The notes beneath the pieces are model-generated. The model made no database searches. It was given only the letters and a program-made list of their open reading frames with translations, and had not been told where the DNA came from. Of a stretch of 64,000 nt of DNA, positions 1 through 8,349 are shown in pieces (within the stretch, counting starts at the first letter, position 1; each line of letters begins with the position of its first letter). Source of the stretch: an uncultured Lachnospiraceae bacterium (GTDB lineage Bacteria; Bacillota; Clostridia; Lachnospirales; Lachnospiraceae); NCBI GenBank assembly GCA_902797185.1, contig CADBRV010000050.1, positions 41,555 to 105,554 of the forward strand, written 5' to 3'. The translations under genes were made by a program, and so were the position numbers.

Positions 1-490
1 AGCAGTATTTGTATTTCTTGCCGCTGCCGCAGGGACACGGGTCGTTCGGATAAACTTTCTTTCCTTTTACTACGGTCTTGGAACGCTTCTGCTCCTTATA
101 GAGCTCTTCCTGCTTTTCCTTGGAAAAGATGCCGTCCCACTGAGGAAGGTGGTAAAGCCAGTCTGCCTTTGCCTCCACCATGTTTTTATACAAGGATTCC
201 TTGTCAAACTTCAGGGATACTTCGGTATCCTCATCCATGGTATCAATGGGGTTCGTGGTAACAAGGCTGTCATTAATGCCATCCAGGAAACCTACCATAT
301 CCATCAAGTCAATATCATATTTTGCGGCAAGCTCTTTGACTGTGCCCTTCACTTCTGTATCAGGGTCTGCCAGGAGTTTTTCGTAAATGCCTTTTTCCTT
401 GGCAAAATAACGCTCCCAAAAGGCTTCCAGCTGTTTCGGGTCGGCCTGTGCATTGTAAGCCACCGACCTCCAATTTTCCAATAAAGTCAT
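1..490 (-). CDS. SEC-C motif protein (3' end at window edge)
   Basis: The gene reads leftward from an ATG at 490 and runs off the window; 163 codons are visible. The last visible residues are the SEC-C signature CPCGSGKKYKYC, so probably only the stop codon is missing. SEC-C motifs bind one zinc ion; they end SecA and also occur as tails on many small unrelated proteins. The roughly 140 residues before the motif are charged and mostly helical (for example KYDIDLMDMVGFLDGIN), and I recognise no catalytic domain there. The next gene upstream on this strand encodes a CYTH protein, with about 95 bp between them. Function unknown; the metal-binding tail is the only confident statement. Confidence 0.8.
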   Translation of the reverse strand, partial: MTLLENWRSVAYNAQADPKQLEAFWERYFAKEKGIYEKLLADPDTEVKGTVKELAAKYDIDLMDMVGFLDGINDSLVTTNPIDTMDEDTEVSLKFDKESLYKNMVEAKADWLYHLPQWDGIFSKEKQEELYKEQKRSKTVVKGKKVYPNDPCPCGSGKKYKYC

Positions 491-585
491 GTCTTTACCT
501 CGTATTCCATTTGTGACGGCCTTAAAAGCCCTCTGCAAATTATTTCTTTATTTCGTCATCCTAACTTGTTTATCCTATCTTATTT

Positions 586-1101
586 TCAGCCATCCTGCAA
601 GGTTTCCGGCGGGATTTTAAAGGACAAGGCATGGTTGGTATAAGACGGGTCCTCTGTCACATCCCGCAGGATCTGGATATAAGGAGGGATTGGATAGGTG
701 ACGCTTTCATCTTTTACCTCCACCTCCAGAAAAGCCTGGGACTTCCAAAACGGGAAAAGGTCGATCTCATAACAGAACCCGTTTTCAAAAATCCGGTAAC
801 GGGTTTTATTTATCGTAATCGTAGAAGGGTCCTTCTGGGCAAGGTATGCCTCATACTCTGCTTTCGTAATCTCTTTTTCCGACTCGATCCTCCGCTCCAG
901 CGTGACAGGGACTTTTTCATTATACTGGTAAATTATTTTCCCATTCATAACGCTTTTACGCACCCGGCGGCTTTCCCCCTCAGGGCCTTGTTCCAGGTAA
1001 CTCTGGGAAATCCCTACTTTTTCAAAATACGGCTGTTTCTCCAGCACCGCGACATCCGGATAGCGGATCAAATATTTCCGTTCGATTTCATAATGGGACA
1101 T
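586..1101 (-). CDS. CYTH domain protein (triphosphate-binding tunnel fold)
   Basis: A 171-residue protein starting MSHYEIERKYLIR, which is the EIERKYL form of the ExExK motif that opens the CYTH domain. CYTH proteins (class IV adenylate cyclase, thiamine triphosphatase, bacterial inorganic triphosphatase) bind triphosphates inside a beta-barrel lined with alternating Lys, Arg and Glu. Further strands of that pattern are visible (RRVRKSV, YQYNEKVPV, ERRIESEKEITKAEYE, KTRYRIFENGFCYEIDLF, EVEVKD). The length fits a stand-alone CYTH domain with no CHAD domain. AAGGAG lies 8 bp before the ATG. The substrate is unknown; inorganic triphosphatase activity is a reasonable family guess only. Confidence 0.85.
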   Translation of the reverse strand: MSHYEIERKYLIRYPDVAVLEKQPYFEKVGISQSYLEQGPEGESRRVRKSVMNGKIIYQYNEKVPVTLERRIESEKEITKAEYEAYLAQKDPSTITINKTRYRIFENGFCYEIDLFPFWKSQAFLEVEVKDESVTYPIPPYIQILRDVTEDPSYTNHALSFKIPPETLQDG

Positions 1102-1355
1102 AAAGCGCTCCTTAATTCATTTCAAAACTGCACCGTTTGTTACAAAGCCTTCCGTTCAAATTAATTTTTATTTTTTTATCATAACCCTCTATCGTTTATC
1201 CGGTTTATTATGGCTCTATCATATCCCTTTTTTAAAGATTTCGGAACATCCCGTAACCCTCGGGATAGGAACTGATCAAATCGATGGCTGCAGAAACATC
1301 CTGCTGCACCAGTAATATCCAAAGATAAAATGCCTTATACCCAATGCCAGGCCAG

Positions 1356-1461
1356 GTCCCCGGAGGATCCCGTCCCTGCACCTGGCTTAAACCCCATAAA
1401 ACGAGCCTGCACCATTGTTAAGCCGGGTTCCCGGAGGATCCAGCCCCTATACCTGGCTTCG
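1356..1461. repeat. Imperfect direct repeat, two units of about 35 bp
   Basis: Two copies (1356-1390 and 1427-1461) share the core CCCGGAGGATCC followed by a variable stretch and ACCTGGCTT. They lie 71 bp apart, between a gene end and its terminator. Origin and role are unknown. Confidence 0.55.
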
Positions 1462-1466
1462 GGCAT

Positions 1467-1496
1467 AAAAAATCCTGCCAGGTAACCCTGGCAGGA
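1467..1496 (-). terminator. Intrinsic terminator of the 1579-2340 dehydrogenase
   Basis: A perfect 9-bp stem (CCTGCCAGG at 1474-1482 and CCTGGCAGG at 1487-1495) with a 4-nt loop. On the minus strand it is followed by ATTTTTT. It sits about 85 bp after the stop codon of the dehydrogenase gene. Confidence 0.8.
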
Positions 1497-1578
1497 CCAA
1501 AGACTTATATCACTGTTTACAATATAAAAATGGACAAATTATTTTGTATCAAATATATAAGTACATTTTGAAAAGCCA

Positions 1579-2340
1579 TTAATACATCGTGGTACCATGG
1601 TCTACATACAGGATCTGGCCCGTAACTGCCTTGGACTCGTCAGATGCGAAATACAGGCAGGCATATGCCTGGTCATCTACAGATGCTTCCGGCAGGGAAA
1701 TGTCGATATGCTTTCCGCAGAGGGCTGCAAATTCCTGGTTGAAGGTAGCAGCTGCTTCCGGCGCATTCAGCGGGGTCGGGGTCGGTCCCGGTGCTACCGC
1801 ATTGCAGCGGATCTCTGTTGCAGAGTAATAAATGGCGATATTTTTTGTCATGGAATTAACAGCTGCTTTGGCTGCAGAGTAGGAAATACCTGCTACGCCC
1901 TGGCTGCCGATGGAAGAAATATTGACAATAGAGCCTTTCTTCTGCTTCTCCATGAAAACAAGCGCATACTTGCTCATGTAGTATACGGAATACTGGTCTT
2001 CTTTTACGACATGGTCATACCAGTCTTCTGTGCATTCATTGATTGGGCGGTGCTTATCAGCGATGCCTGCGTTATTGACAAGGACATCGATCCTGCCATA
2101 TTTGTCAACCGTATAGTCTACTACCTTGTGGCAGTCTTCCGGGATCGTGACATCTGCGTCAACTGAACTGATTTCTCCCCCTAATGCAGAGATTTCCTCC
2201 ACCGTTTTCTCGTTTTCCTCATGACGCCTTGCGGCAATGACGACCTTTGCGCCTTCTTTGCAGAAGAGCTTTGCAACTGCTTTGCCAATGCCAGAATTGC
2301 CACCGGTGACAATGGCAATCTTTCCATCTAATCTACCCAT
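1579..2340 (-). CDS. Short-chain dehydrogenase/reductase (last gene of CoA cluster)
   Basis: A 253-residue classical SDR oxidoreductase with a Rossmann fold. Visible are the dinucleotide motif TGGNSGIG (12-19), NNAG (89-92), the catalytic Ser around 142-143, and the YSAAK box giving Tyr154 and Lys158. Arg38/Arg39 at the end of the second strand suggest NADP(H) preference (inference). The usual catalytic Asn in helix E is not obvious (KEDQYSVY region). The C-terminus ends VDHGTTMY instead of the common VDGG. It is the distal member of the minus-strand CoA-ester cluster, so it may reduce or oxidise a hydroxyl or keto group on the cluster's substrate, but a hairpin and terminator separate it from the gene before it. 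AGGAGG precedes the ATG. Substrate unknown. Confidence 0.88.
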   Translation of the reverse strand: MGRLDGKIAIVTGGNSGIGKAVAKLFCKEGAKVVIAARRHEENEKTVEEISALGGEISSVDADVTIPEDCHKVVDYTVDKYGRIDVLVNNAGIADKHRPINECTEDWYDHVVKEDQYSVYYMSKYALVFMEKQKKGSIVNISSIGSQGVAGISYSAAKAAVNSMTKNIAIYYSATEIRCNAVAPGPTPTPLNAPEAAATFNQEFAALCGKHIDISLPEASVDDQAYACLYFASDESKAVTGQILYVDHGTTMY

Positions 2341-2361
2341 TCTAAATACCTCCTGTCTTTT

Positions 2362-2404
2362 GCCCCCTCTTCCGCCTGATTGGCAGCATCCCAGCCAAGG
2401 GGGC
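2362..2404. other. GC-rich hairpin just upstream of the dehydrogenase RBS
   Basis: GCCCCCT (2362-2368) pairs with AGGGGGC (2398-2404). On the minus strand the stem ends about 10 nt before the AGGAGG of the 1579-2340 gene. It is not a minus-strand terminator, since no T-run follows in that direction; on the plus strand it is followed by TTTTCT, but no plus-strand gene precedes it. It could act as an mRNA-stability or translation-control stem. Confidence 0.45.
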
Positions 2405-2442
2405 TTTTCTAATCTGCCGCCCTACCCAAGCGGCATAACAAA

Positions 2443-2476
2443 ACAAAAAGGGCAGCGCCCGAAAGGCACTGCCCCG
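2443..2476 (-). terminator. Intrinsic terminator after 3-hydroxyacyl-CoA dehydrogenase
   Basis: The stem pairs 2450-2459 (GGGCAGCGCC) with 2465-2474 (GGCACTGCCC), allowing one mismatch; the minus strand continues TTTTTGTTT. It lies about 150 bp past the 3-hydroxyacyl-CoA dehydrogenase stop and upstream of the distal dehydrogenase, so it either ends the main transcript or acts as an attenuator for the last gene. Confidence 0.7.
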
Positions 2477-2483
2477 AACCGGT

Positions 2484-2501
2484 CTGTTATAATTATAACA
2501 G
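2484..2501. promoter_or_regulatory. Perfect 18-bp palindrome, operator-like
   Basis: CTGTTATAATTATAACAG is a perfect palindrome. It lies just downstream of a possible minus-strand promoter (ATGCAA/AATATA on the plus strand, i.e. TTGCAT-16-TATATT at 2545-2518), where a repressor could bind near the start site. It might equally be a simple AT-rich hairpin. The regulator is unknown. Confidence 0.4.
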
Positions 2502-2556
2502 GCTGCATAGGAATTAAAATATAACGCCTATAAATTGTGATGCAATTCATGTAACC

Positions 2557-2606
2557 ATTTTATTGTTTTCACAACAACATGCCATTGTGGAAACTGCCAA
2601 TAAAAT
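2557..2606. repeat. Long imperfect inverted repeat after 3-hydroxyacyl-CoA dehydrogenase
   Basis: Two nested 9-bp arms: ATTTTATTG (2557-2565) with CAATAAAAT (2598-2606), and TTTTCACAA (2566-2574) with TTGTGGAAA (2585-2593, one G-T pair). It lies about 25 bp after a stop codon. No minus-strand T-run follows, so it is more like an mRNA 3'-end stem than a classical terminator. Confidence 0.5.
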
Positions 2607-2628
2607 ATCTGAAAATGGCATCCCAATA

Positions 2629-3582
2629 TTAGAATTTGTGATGCAGTTTCAGGATCTGGATCAGCATCTTATCCCTGTAATGGGAAATCTCTTCATTGGT
2701 ATGGCCGACTTCATCCGGAAGGTTCTTCATGATTTCATCCATTTCCTTCTGTGCCTTAGCGCCATAATCATCCGGGATGTGGTCCCAGGATGCGATATCA
2801 GCGCAGAGGTTGTAGCCGCCAGCCAGCATGTCCATCATGCCTTTAAGGCCGTTTTTGTTGGCCAGCTGCATGATCATGTTGTGGCCGAAGATAGCCCAAC
2901 GGATGCCAGGACCATAAGTCAGGGCACGGTCCGCTTCTTCTACGGTGCAGACGCCTCTCTCAACCAGGTCCACCATCTCACGGAATACAGCAAGCTGCAG
3001 CCTGTTGCAGATGTAGCCCGGGCAGTCCTTCTTGAGGACGATCGGCTCTTTGCCAAGGGAAGTATAGAATTCTTTTGCTTCCTCAACCTTTGCCGGATCC
3101 GTCTTTTCCGTCTTGGTAATTTCTACCAGCGGGATAAGGTGTGGCGGGTTGTACGGATGTCCGCCGACGCAGCGTTCCGGATGAACTGCCTTTGCAGTAG
3201 TATCAGCCAGAGGAAGCCCTGAAGAAGAAGTAGCGATGATGGCGTCTACCGGAGCGTACTGCTCAATTTCAGCCAGCATGCTCTGTTTGATCGGGAGCCT
3301 TTCCGGACCGGATTCCTGTACGAACTGGGCGTCCTTTACAGCTTCTTCCATGCTGGTAGTGAATTGAATCCTGGCCTTGATCGCATCCATATCATCAATA
3401 ACGCCATTGTCTTTCAGGAACTGAAGGTTGCCATCGATGGTCTTTTCATCGTTAGCCAGGCATTCGTCATTGATATCATACAGTTTTACGTTTTTGCCTT
3501 TGGTAGCAAACAGGACGGCCCAGCTTCCGCCGATAACGCCGCCGCCGATACCGGCAACATTTTTAATATCTTCTGCTTTCAT
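2629..3582 (-). CDS. 3-hydroxyacyl-CoA dehydrogenase family, carnitine-dehydrogenase-like
   Basis: A 317-residue NAD-dependent dehydrogenase with an N-terminal Rossmann domain (GIGGGVIG at 11-18, acidic Asp36 for NAD) and a C-terminal all-helical 3HCDH domain. The active-site segment HPYNPPHLIPLVEI (142-155) has His142, Asn145 and Glu154, as in 3-hydroxybutyryl-CoA dehydrogenase. The loop sequence and the later YGPGIRWAIFG segment look more like L-carnitine dehydrogenase and lambda-crystallin relatives than clostridial Hbd (family recollection). It should oxidise a 3-hydroxy acid or 3-hydroxyacyl-CoA to the 3-keto form, or the reverse. It lies directly downstream of the thiolase, the enzyme expected to act on the 3-keto product. 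GAGGAGG precedes the ATG. Confidence 0.85.
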   Translation of the reverse strand: MKAEDIKNVAGIGGGVIGGSWAVLFATKGKNVKLYDINDECLANDEKTIDGNLQFLKDNGVIDDMDAIKARIQFTTSMEEAVKDAQFVQESGPERLPIKQSMLAEIEQYAPVDAIIATSSSGLPLADTTAKAVHPERCVGGHPYNPPHLIPLVEITKTEKTDPAKVEEAKEFYTSLGKEPIVLKKDCPGYICNRLQLAVFREMVDLVERGVCTVEEADRALTYGPGIRWAIFGHNMIMQLANKNGLKGMMDMLAGGYNLCADIASWDHIPDDYGAKAQKEMDEIMKNLPDEVGHTNEEISHYRDKMLIQILKLHHKF

Positions 3583-3643
3583 TTCGTCCTCCTCTCAAAA
3601 AAGCGAAATATAGACAAAGCAAAATAAAAAAACATTAGCCAAA

Positions 3644-3678
3644 AACAATGAGAAACACGCAAGGTGCTCCTCATTGTT
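3644..3678 (-). terminator. Possible terminator or processing stem after thiolase
   Basis: AACAATGAG (3644-3652) pairs perfectly with CTCATTGTT (3670-3678) around a 17-nt loop; on the minus strand the stem end merges into TTTTTGG. It lies 17 bp after the thiolase stop and upstream of the next cluster gene, so partial read-through is likely. Confidence 0.5.
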
Positions 3679-3694
3679 CCTGGTAATCATTCAA

Positions 3695-4867
3695 TTAGTT
3701 CAAACGCTCGAAGACACCGGCTGCGCCCATTCCGCCGCCGATACACATGGTTACAAGGCCATACTTCTTGTCGTTGTCACGCAGGTAATCCAGCATCTTG
3801 CAGGTAAGGAAGATACCGGTTGCGCCCATCGGATGTCCAAGTGCCATAGCGCCGCCGTACGGGTTCGTGATGTCCATGTTCAGGTGCAGGTCACGGATGC
3901 AGGCGATCGCCTGGGAAGCGAATGCTTCATTCAGCTCGATTTCATCCATCTGGTCGATTGTCAGGCCGGCCCTCTTCATAGCCTTCGGAACTGCGTAGAT
4001 AGGTCCAAGACCCATATAACGTCCGTCAAGGCCTGCGGTAGCGAAGCCAAGCATCTTTGCCAGCGGCTTGATGCCAAGTTCGTTCGCCTTGTCCATGGTC
4101 ATGATGACTGCGAATGCAGCTGCATCAGAAGTCTGGGAGGAAAGTGCTGCGGTGATCTTGCCGCCTTCTTCTTCCGGAACGAAGCAGGTCTTCATCTTAG
4201 CCATTTTTTCCATGGAAGTATTCAGGATACCTCCGTCGGTATCAACGACTACTTCTTCGCCCTGCGGGTTGATCACCTTTACCGGGATAATGGACGGTGC
4301 AAGTTTGCCCTCGTCACGGGCCTTTGCAGCCAGCTGGTGGGAGCGAAGAGCCAGCTCTTCCATCTCTACACGGGAGATGTTGTATTTCTTTGCAACGTTC
4401 TCTGCCGTGATACCCATCGGCATATAACCACCGATTTCATCATCGCGCTCTGCAAGCCAGTCATCCTGGAATTCACGCGGATACGGGCCATAGCAAAGGG
4501 ACATGGACTCAACACCACCAGCAATGTAAACATCACCCTGGCCAGCCTGGATAGCATTCATGCAGGTAGCCATAGCCTGGAGTCCTGAAGAGCAGAAACG
4601 GTTGATGGTCTGGCCGCAAACCGTGTTCGGAAGCTCTGCACGCTGTACAACCAGCCTTGCCATGTTCTGGGAGCACTGGTTAACGTGGGAAGCACAACCC
4701 AATACAAGGTCTTCGATATCGTTCGGGTCAAGCTGCGGTACCTTTGCAAGCACGCCTCTCAAAACCTGGTTGCAAATCTCGATCGGGTGGGTAGTAGCGA
4801 AAGCCTGCTTTTTGGATCTCTGTACAGCAGATCTTCCGATTGCTACGATTACTGGAGTTCTGTCCAT
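3695..4867 (-). CDS. Thiolase (acetyl-CoA acetyltransferase family)
   Basis: A 390-residue thiolase with the full catalytic set: Cys92 in INRFCSSGLQA (acyl acceptor), His345 in GHPMGATG and Cys375 in CIGGGMGAAG. The length matches biosynthetic and degradative thiolases. It either condenses two acyl-CoAs or cleaves a 3-ketoacyl-CoA with free CoA. With a 3-hydroxyacyl-CoA dehydrogenase downstream and acyl-CoA dehydrogenase, Etf and CoA-transferase genes upstream on the same strand, cleavage in a beta-oxidation-like route is plausible. The C-terminus FERLN is a typical thiolase ending. Chain-length preference cannot be read from the sequence. Confidence 0.93.
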   Translation of the reverse strand: MDRTPVIVAIGRSAVQRSKKQAFATTHPIEICNQVLRGVLAKVPQLDPNDIEDLVLGCASHVNQCSQNMARLVVQRAELPNTVCGQTINRFCSSGLQAMATCMNAIQAGQGDVYIAGGVESMSLCYGPYPREFQDDWLAERDDEIGGYMPMGITAENVAKKYNISRVEMEELALRSHQLAAKARDEGKLAPSIIPVKVINPQGEEVVVDTDGGILNTSMEKMAKMKTCFVPEEEGGKITAALSSQTSDAAAFAVIMTMDKANELGIKPLAKMLGFATAGLDGRYMGLGPIYAVPKAMKRAGLTIDQMDEIELNEAFASQAIACIRDLHLNMDITNPYGGAMALGHPMGATGIFLTCKMLDYLRDNDKKYGLVTMCIGGGMGAAGVFERLN

Positions 4868-4951
4868 TTTTATATCCTTCTTTCTTGAAATTGTGTATGT
4901 TAAACGACGCTATGCCGTTTAAACCTGGATCAAAGGACGGTAGAACGGCTA

Positions 4952-5728
4952 TTAAGCCATCATGCCGCCATCGACGGGGATTACGACCCCGGTCAGATAG
5001 CTGGAAGCTTCCGTGGTCAGGAACAGGATGACGTTTGCAACATCCCTGGTCTCTGCGTAACGGCGCATAGGGATAGATTTCATAACAACGGTGTTGTTCT
5101 TTTCATTGGCTACCATCTTGTCGATCATATGGGTCTTCACATAGCCCGGAGCAACTGCGTTGACACGGATGCCCCATCTTGCCCATTCTTTTGCCATGAT
5201 GCCGGTCAGATGACGGACGCCTGCCTTTGCGGCACCGTATACGGAAACATATTTCGGGGTCATGATGCCTGCTGCAGAAGACAGGTTGACGATGACGCCG
5301 TTACCCTGGGACTTCATCTGCAATGCTACCTGCTGGGTCAGGAAATAAAGCCCTTTGAGGTCAACACTATGTACAAAATCCCATTCTTTCTCGGTAACGT
5401 CCAAGATCGGTTTTTCATCAGATGTTACGCCTGCGTTATTAACAAGCACATCAATTTTACCAAATTTCTCTACCGTCTTCAACACCATGTTCTTAGCGCT
5501 GTCAATGGAAGAAACATCCGTAGCGACGCCCAGAGCCTCGATCCCTTCTGCTTCCAGTTTTTTAACTGCTTCATCGCAGGCTTCCTGCTTGAGGTCAGCG
5601 ATTACGACCTTGCCGCCTGCTGCACCCAGCATGCCGGCAACTTCGAAGCCGATACCCTGTGCGGAACCGGTAACGATGACTACCTTACCCGTCAAATCAT
5701 ATTTTGGCAAATCTTCCTTAAAAGCCAT
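4952..5728 (-). CDS. Short-chain dehydrogenase/reductase (central cluster gene)
   Basis: A 258-residue classical SDR. TGSAQGIG (20-27) binds the cofactor, Asp45 after the second strand favours NAD(H), NNAG is at 97-100, Ser151 is catalytic, and Tyr164/Lys168 form the YGAAK box. The ending VDGGMMA is standard. It resembles 3-oxoacyl reductases and gluconate or sorbitol-type dehydrogenases, so the substrate is open. It sits between the OFA transporter (91 bp upstream) and the thiolase (84 bp downstream). Two SDRs with different predicted cofactors in one cluster would suit two separate alcohol/ketone steps, or an epimerisation (inference). Confidence 0.9.
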   Translation of the reverse strand: MAFKEDLPKYDLTGKVVIVTGSAQGIGFEVAGMLGAAGGKVVIADLKQEACDEAVKKLEAEGIEALGVATDVSSIDSAKNMVLKTVEKFGKIDVLVNNAGVTSDEKPILDVTEKEWDFVHSVDLKGLYFLTQQVALQMKSQGNGVIVNLSSAAGIMTPKYVSVYGAAKAGVRHLTGIMAKEWARWGIRVNAVAPGYVKTHMIDKMVANEKNNTVVMKSIPMRRYAETRDVANVILFLTTEASSYLTGVVIPVDGGMMA

Positions 5729-5819
5729 TGTTCTACCCCTCTTTCTGATTTTTTATAACTACTGCCGTTTTACACGGCCCGACTCTTTTGGCAGAGGCGG
5801 ATTTATACCCTCCAAAGCA

Positions 5820-7082
5820 TTAAGCCTTGGACTGGATTTTCTTATAAGTTCCTTTCAGGACAACTGCAAGGGCTGCAGCTACCAGGGAAAGGATGGCGCC
5901 GGCGATATATGCCTTGGAATAGCTGGTTACACCGCCAATTTTGGTAACCATGCTGGTGGCAAGACGCGGCCCGATCAGGGCTGCTACTGCAAATGCGATA
6001 TACATGAACCCGAAGTTTACGGTCAGGTTCTTATACCCGAAGAAGTCAGCAGTCATCGGTGTAAGCAGGGTGGCGAAACCACCGAAGCAGGATGCTGTCA
6101 GTGCAAGGAAAATGACTACGCCGATACCGGACGGCAGAAATGCAAGCACGCCCATGCAGACAGCGCCAATGATGCACAGGATGATATTGACATTATAAAT
6201 GCCTGTCTTCGTAGATACCGTGCCCCAGAACAAACGTCCCAAAGTATTGAAAAGCGTAATGATGGATACAGCCAGTGCTGCATGTGCTGCGATCGCGCCG
6301 CCTGCGGTATCTGCTACAATGCCTTTAGCCTGGGAAATTGCCAGCATGCCGCTGGTAAGTGCCAGTGAAAAGCAGATCAGCATGATCCAGCAGGTAGCGG
6401 TCTTGACCATTTCACCCCTGGTCTTGTCCGGAGCGGTCTTCTTAGCCGGTGCAGAGGATTTTTTCTCATCCTTGCTGGAAAGAGATTCTACATACCCTTC
6501 CGGAATATCGCTCAGGAACAGGGACATGCACACAATCACGATCAGGAAGACCAGGCCCAGTACCAGGAAAGTATGCGGCAGGCCGCTTCCATCATTTCCA
6601 ATCATGCCCTGTGCAACAGGTGCCCAGATGACGGCACCGGAACCGTAAGCTGCAGCCATAAGGCCGGAAGCCAGGGAGCCTTTATCCGCAAGGACTTTTA
6701 CAGAGTAAGACATCATCTGCGGATAAATAAATGCGACGCCCGCACCGGCAAATCCGCCGTAAAACAGGTACAGCATCGGCAGGGAGCTGCCGAAGAAGAA
6801 GCATCCGATGAGGCCTACGCCATAAAGGATTCCGCCTACCATGATATTCTGTTTTACGTTCAGCCTGGTGATAATCGGGCTAAGCGGGATCGGCCCCAGG
6901 CAGGAAATGGATACCTGGAGCGTATATGTGATTGCGATTGCAGACGCGGTCCAGTCCGGATGGGTCGTCATCAAAGCGGACTGGATAATGCTCCAGGAAT
7001 ATCCGAAGCCTGCGCAGAAAGTGGCAATCAAAGCTGCTACAAAAATCAGCGTCCTTTTCGATTTAAATTTTTCAATTGTCAT
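5820..7082 (-). CDS. MFS transporter, oxalate/formate antiporter (OFA) type
   Basis: A 420-residue protein with about 12 hydrophobic segments and the OFA-like opening FCAGFGYSWSIIQSAL, followed by a second half after the charged loop SSKDEKKSSAPAKKT near residue 205. OFA members move small carboxylates, often as substrate/product antiporters. It lies within the CoA-ester cluster, between etfA and an SDR, so it is the natural candidate for importing the cluster's acid or exporting a product. A GAGG ribosome binding site precedes the ATG. The actual substrate is unknown; nothing in the sequence shows oxalate specificity. Confidence 0.85.
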   Translation of the reverse strand: MTIEKFKSKRTLIFVAALIATFCAGFGYSWSIIQSALMTTHPDWTASAIAITYTLQVSISCLGPIPLSPIITRLNVKQNIMVGGILYGVGLIGCFFFGSSLPMLYLFYGGFAGAGVAFIYPQMMSYSVKVLADKGSLASGLMAAAYGSGAVIWAPVAQGMIGNDGSGLPHTFLVLGLVFLIVIVCMSLFLSDIPEGYVESLSSKDEKKSSAPAKKTAPDKTRGEMVKTATCWIMLICFSLALTSGMLAISQAKGIVADTAGGAIAAHAALAVSIITLFNTLGRLFWGTVSTKTGIYNVNIILCIIGAVCMGVLAFLPSGIGVVIFLALTASCFGGFATLLTPMTADFFGYKNLTVNFGFMYIAFAVAALIGPRLATSMVTKIGGVTSYSKAYIAGAILSLVAAALAVVLKGTYKKIQSKA

Positions 7083-7229
7083 TCTACAAACCTCAACATT
7101 AAAACCCTTTTTAACAATTTTTCAGCGGAGAAGCCCCTTAGAAACCCCTCCGCCGAAAAGAATATACCCATTGGTATAAAGCAGCTGCCCTTCTCGAAGC
7201 AGCCGCATGGCATTTTATGCCGTTATGAT

Positions 7230-8324
7230 TTAAGCTTCTGCCTTATATTCTTTGAAAGCTTCGATCAGCATCGGGACGATCTTGTAAAGGTCGCCGACAA
7301 TCCCATAATCTGCTACTTCGAAGATCGGGGCAATGGAGCTCTTATTGATCGCTACGATAATGTCAGAATCCTGCATGCCTGCCAGGTGCTGGATAGCGCC
7401 GGAAATACCGCATGCGAAATAGATTTTCGGTTTAACGGTGGTACCGGTCTGTCCAACCTGGTGGGAGTGGTCGATCCAGCCTGCATCAACAGCTGCACGG
7501 CTTGCACCAACGACACCGCCAACGGTATCAGCGAATTCCTGCATCAGCTTGAAGCCGTCTGCACTGCCAAGTCCTGCGCCGCCGGAAACAACGATTTCTG
7601 CGTCGGTCAGGTTTACTTTCTTCTCGGTAGACTTCACGATCTCAAGGATCTTGGTATGGATATCATCTGCGGTAAGCTTGTAATCCAGCTTGATGATCTC
7701 GCCGGTCCTGGATTCGTCTTTTACAGCTTTGTCCATAACGCCCGGGCGGACAGTTGCCATCTGCGGGCGGGTAGCCGGGCAGATGATGGTAGCCATCAGG
7801 TTGCCGCCGAATGCCGGACGGGTCATCTTCAGGTTTTCCTTGTTTGCATCGATACGGTCCTGGGAAACCGTAGCGCTTGTAATGCCGTGAAGGAATTCCA
7901 TGTATTTGTTTGTATCATAATCCAGATGCGTGCAGTCTGCAGTCAGTCCGGTAGTGGTCCTCTTTGCGATACGCGGGCCAAGGTCACGTCCAATATGGGT
8001 TGCACCCAGAAGGACAATTTCCGGCTGGTATTTACGGATTGCCTGGTCGATGACTTCCGTATATGCGTCTGTCGTATAATCTTTCAGAAGCGCGTCATCT
8101 GCTACATAAACCTTGTCAGCACCGTAAGCGATCAGCTCTTTTGCAAGGTCGCCTACATTCTCGCCAAGAAGGATAGCGGAAAGGTCTGTCCCGATATCAT
8201 TTGCCAGTTTCTTGCCTTCGCCTAAAAGCTCAATGGCAACGCTGTTCAGCTCGCCCTGCCTCTGTTCTGCAAAGACCCATACGCCTTTCCAGGCACCTCT
8301 GTCTTCCACTGCTACTCTAGCCAT
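7230..8324 (-). CDS. etfA: Electron transfer flavoprotein, alpha subunit
   Basis: A 364-residue EtfA. The C-terminal FAD domain is clear: VSGGAGLGS, then [22 protein letters not shown], then [19 protein letters not shown] and the VGD motif near the end. The N-terminal domain ([16 protein letters not shown]) packs on EtfB. With EtfB it carries electrons from the neighbouring acyl-CoA dehydrogenase; in clostridia such complexes may bifurcate electrons between ferredoxin and an acyl-CoA (family knowledge, not shown here). It follows etfB by 25 bp and has GGAGG before the ATG. The 147-bp gap after it contains an imperfect stem (7123-7130 with 7148-7155) but no T-run, so transcription may continue into the transporter. 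Confidence 0.95.
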   Translation of the reverse strand: MARVAVEDRGAWKGVWVFAEQRQGELNSVAIELLGEGKKLANDIGTDLSAILLGENVGDLAKELIAYGADKVYVADDALLKDYTTDAYTEVIDQAIRKYQPEIVLLGATHIGRDLGPRIAKRTTTGLTADCTHLDYDTNKYMEFLHGITSATVSQDRIDANKENLKMTRPAFGGNLMATIICPATRPQMATVRPGVMDKAVKDESRTGEIIKLDYKLTADDIHTKILEIVKSTEKKVNLTDAEIVVSGGAGLGSADGFKLMQEFADTVGGVVGASRAAVDAGWIDHSHQVGQTGTTVKPKIYFACGISGAIQHLAGMQDSDIIVAINKSSIAPIFEVADYGIVGDLYKIVPMLIEAFKEYKAEA

Positions 8325-8349
8325 TTTAAACCTCCGTAAGTTCTTGCTA

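Larger units (their letters stand above)
1102..1578. other. Intergenic region, no gene seen
   Basis: About 480 bp between the CYTH gene and the first short-chain dehydrogenase. It holds an imperfect direct repeat (1356-1390 and 1427-1461) and the terminator of the dehydrogenase gene. The part next to the CYTH gene is AT-rich and presumably holds its promoter, but I could not pick out a convincing -35/-10 pair. No open frame with a ribosome binding site was found. Confidence 0.6.

Noticed and set aside
7113..7156. A terminator between etfA and the transporter
   Set aside because: A stem can form (7123-7130 with 7148-7155), but on the minus strand it is followed by an A-run rather than a T-run.
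6573..8225. A long open frame on the plus strand opposite etfA and the OFA transporter
   Set aside because: The minus-strand genes are certain by motif, and the translated plus-strand frame looks random and Cys/His/Arg-rich.
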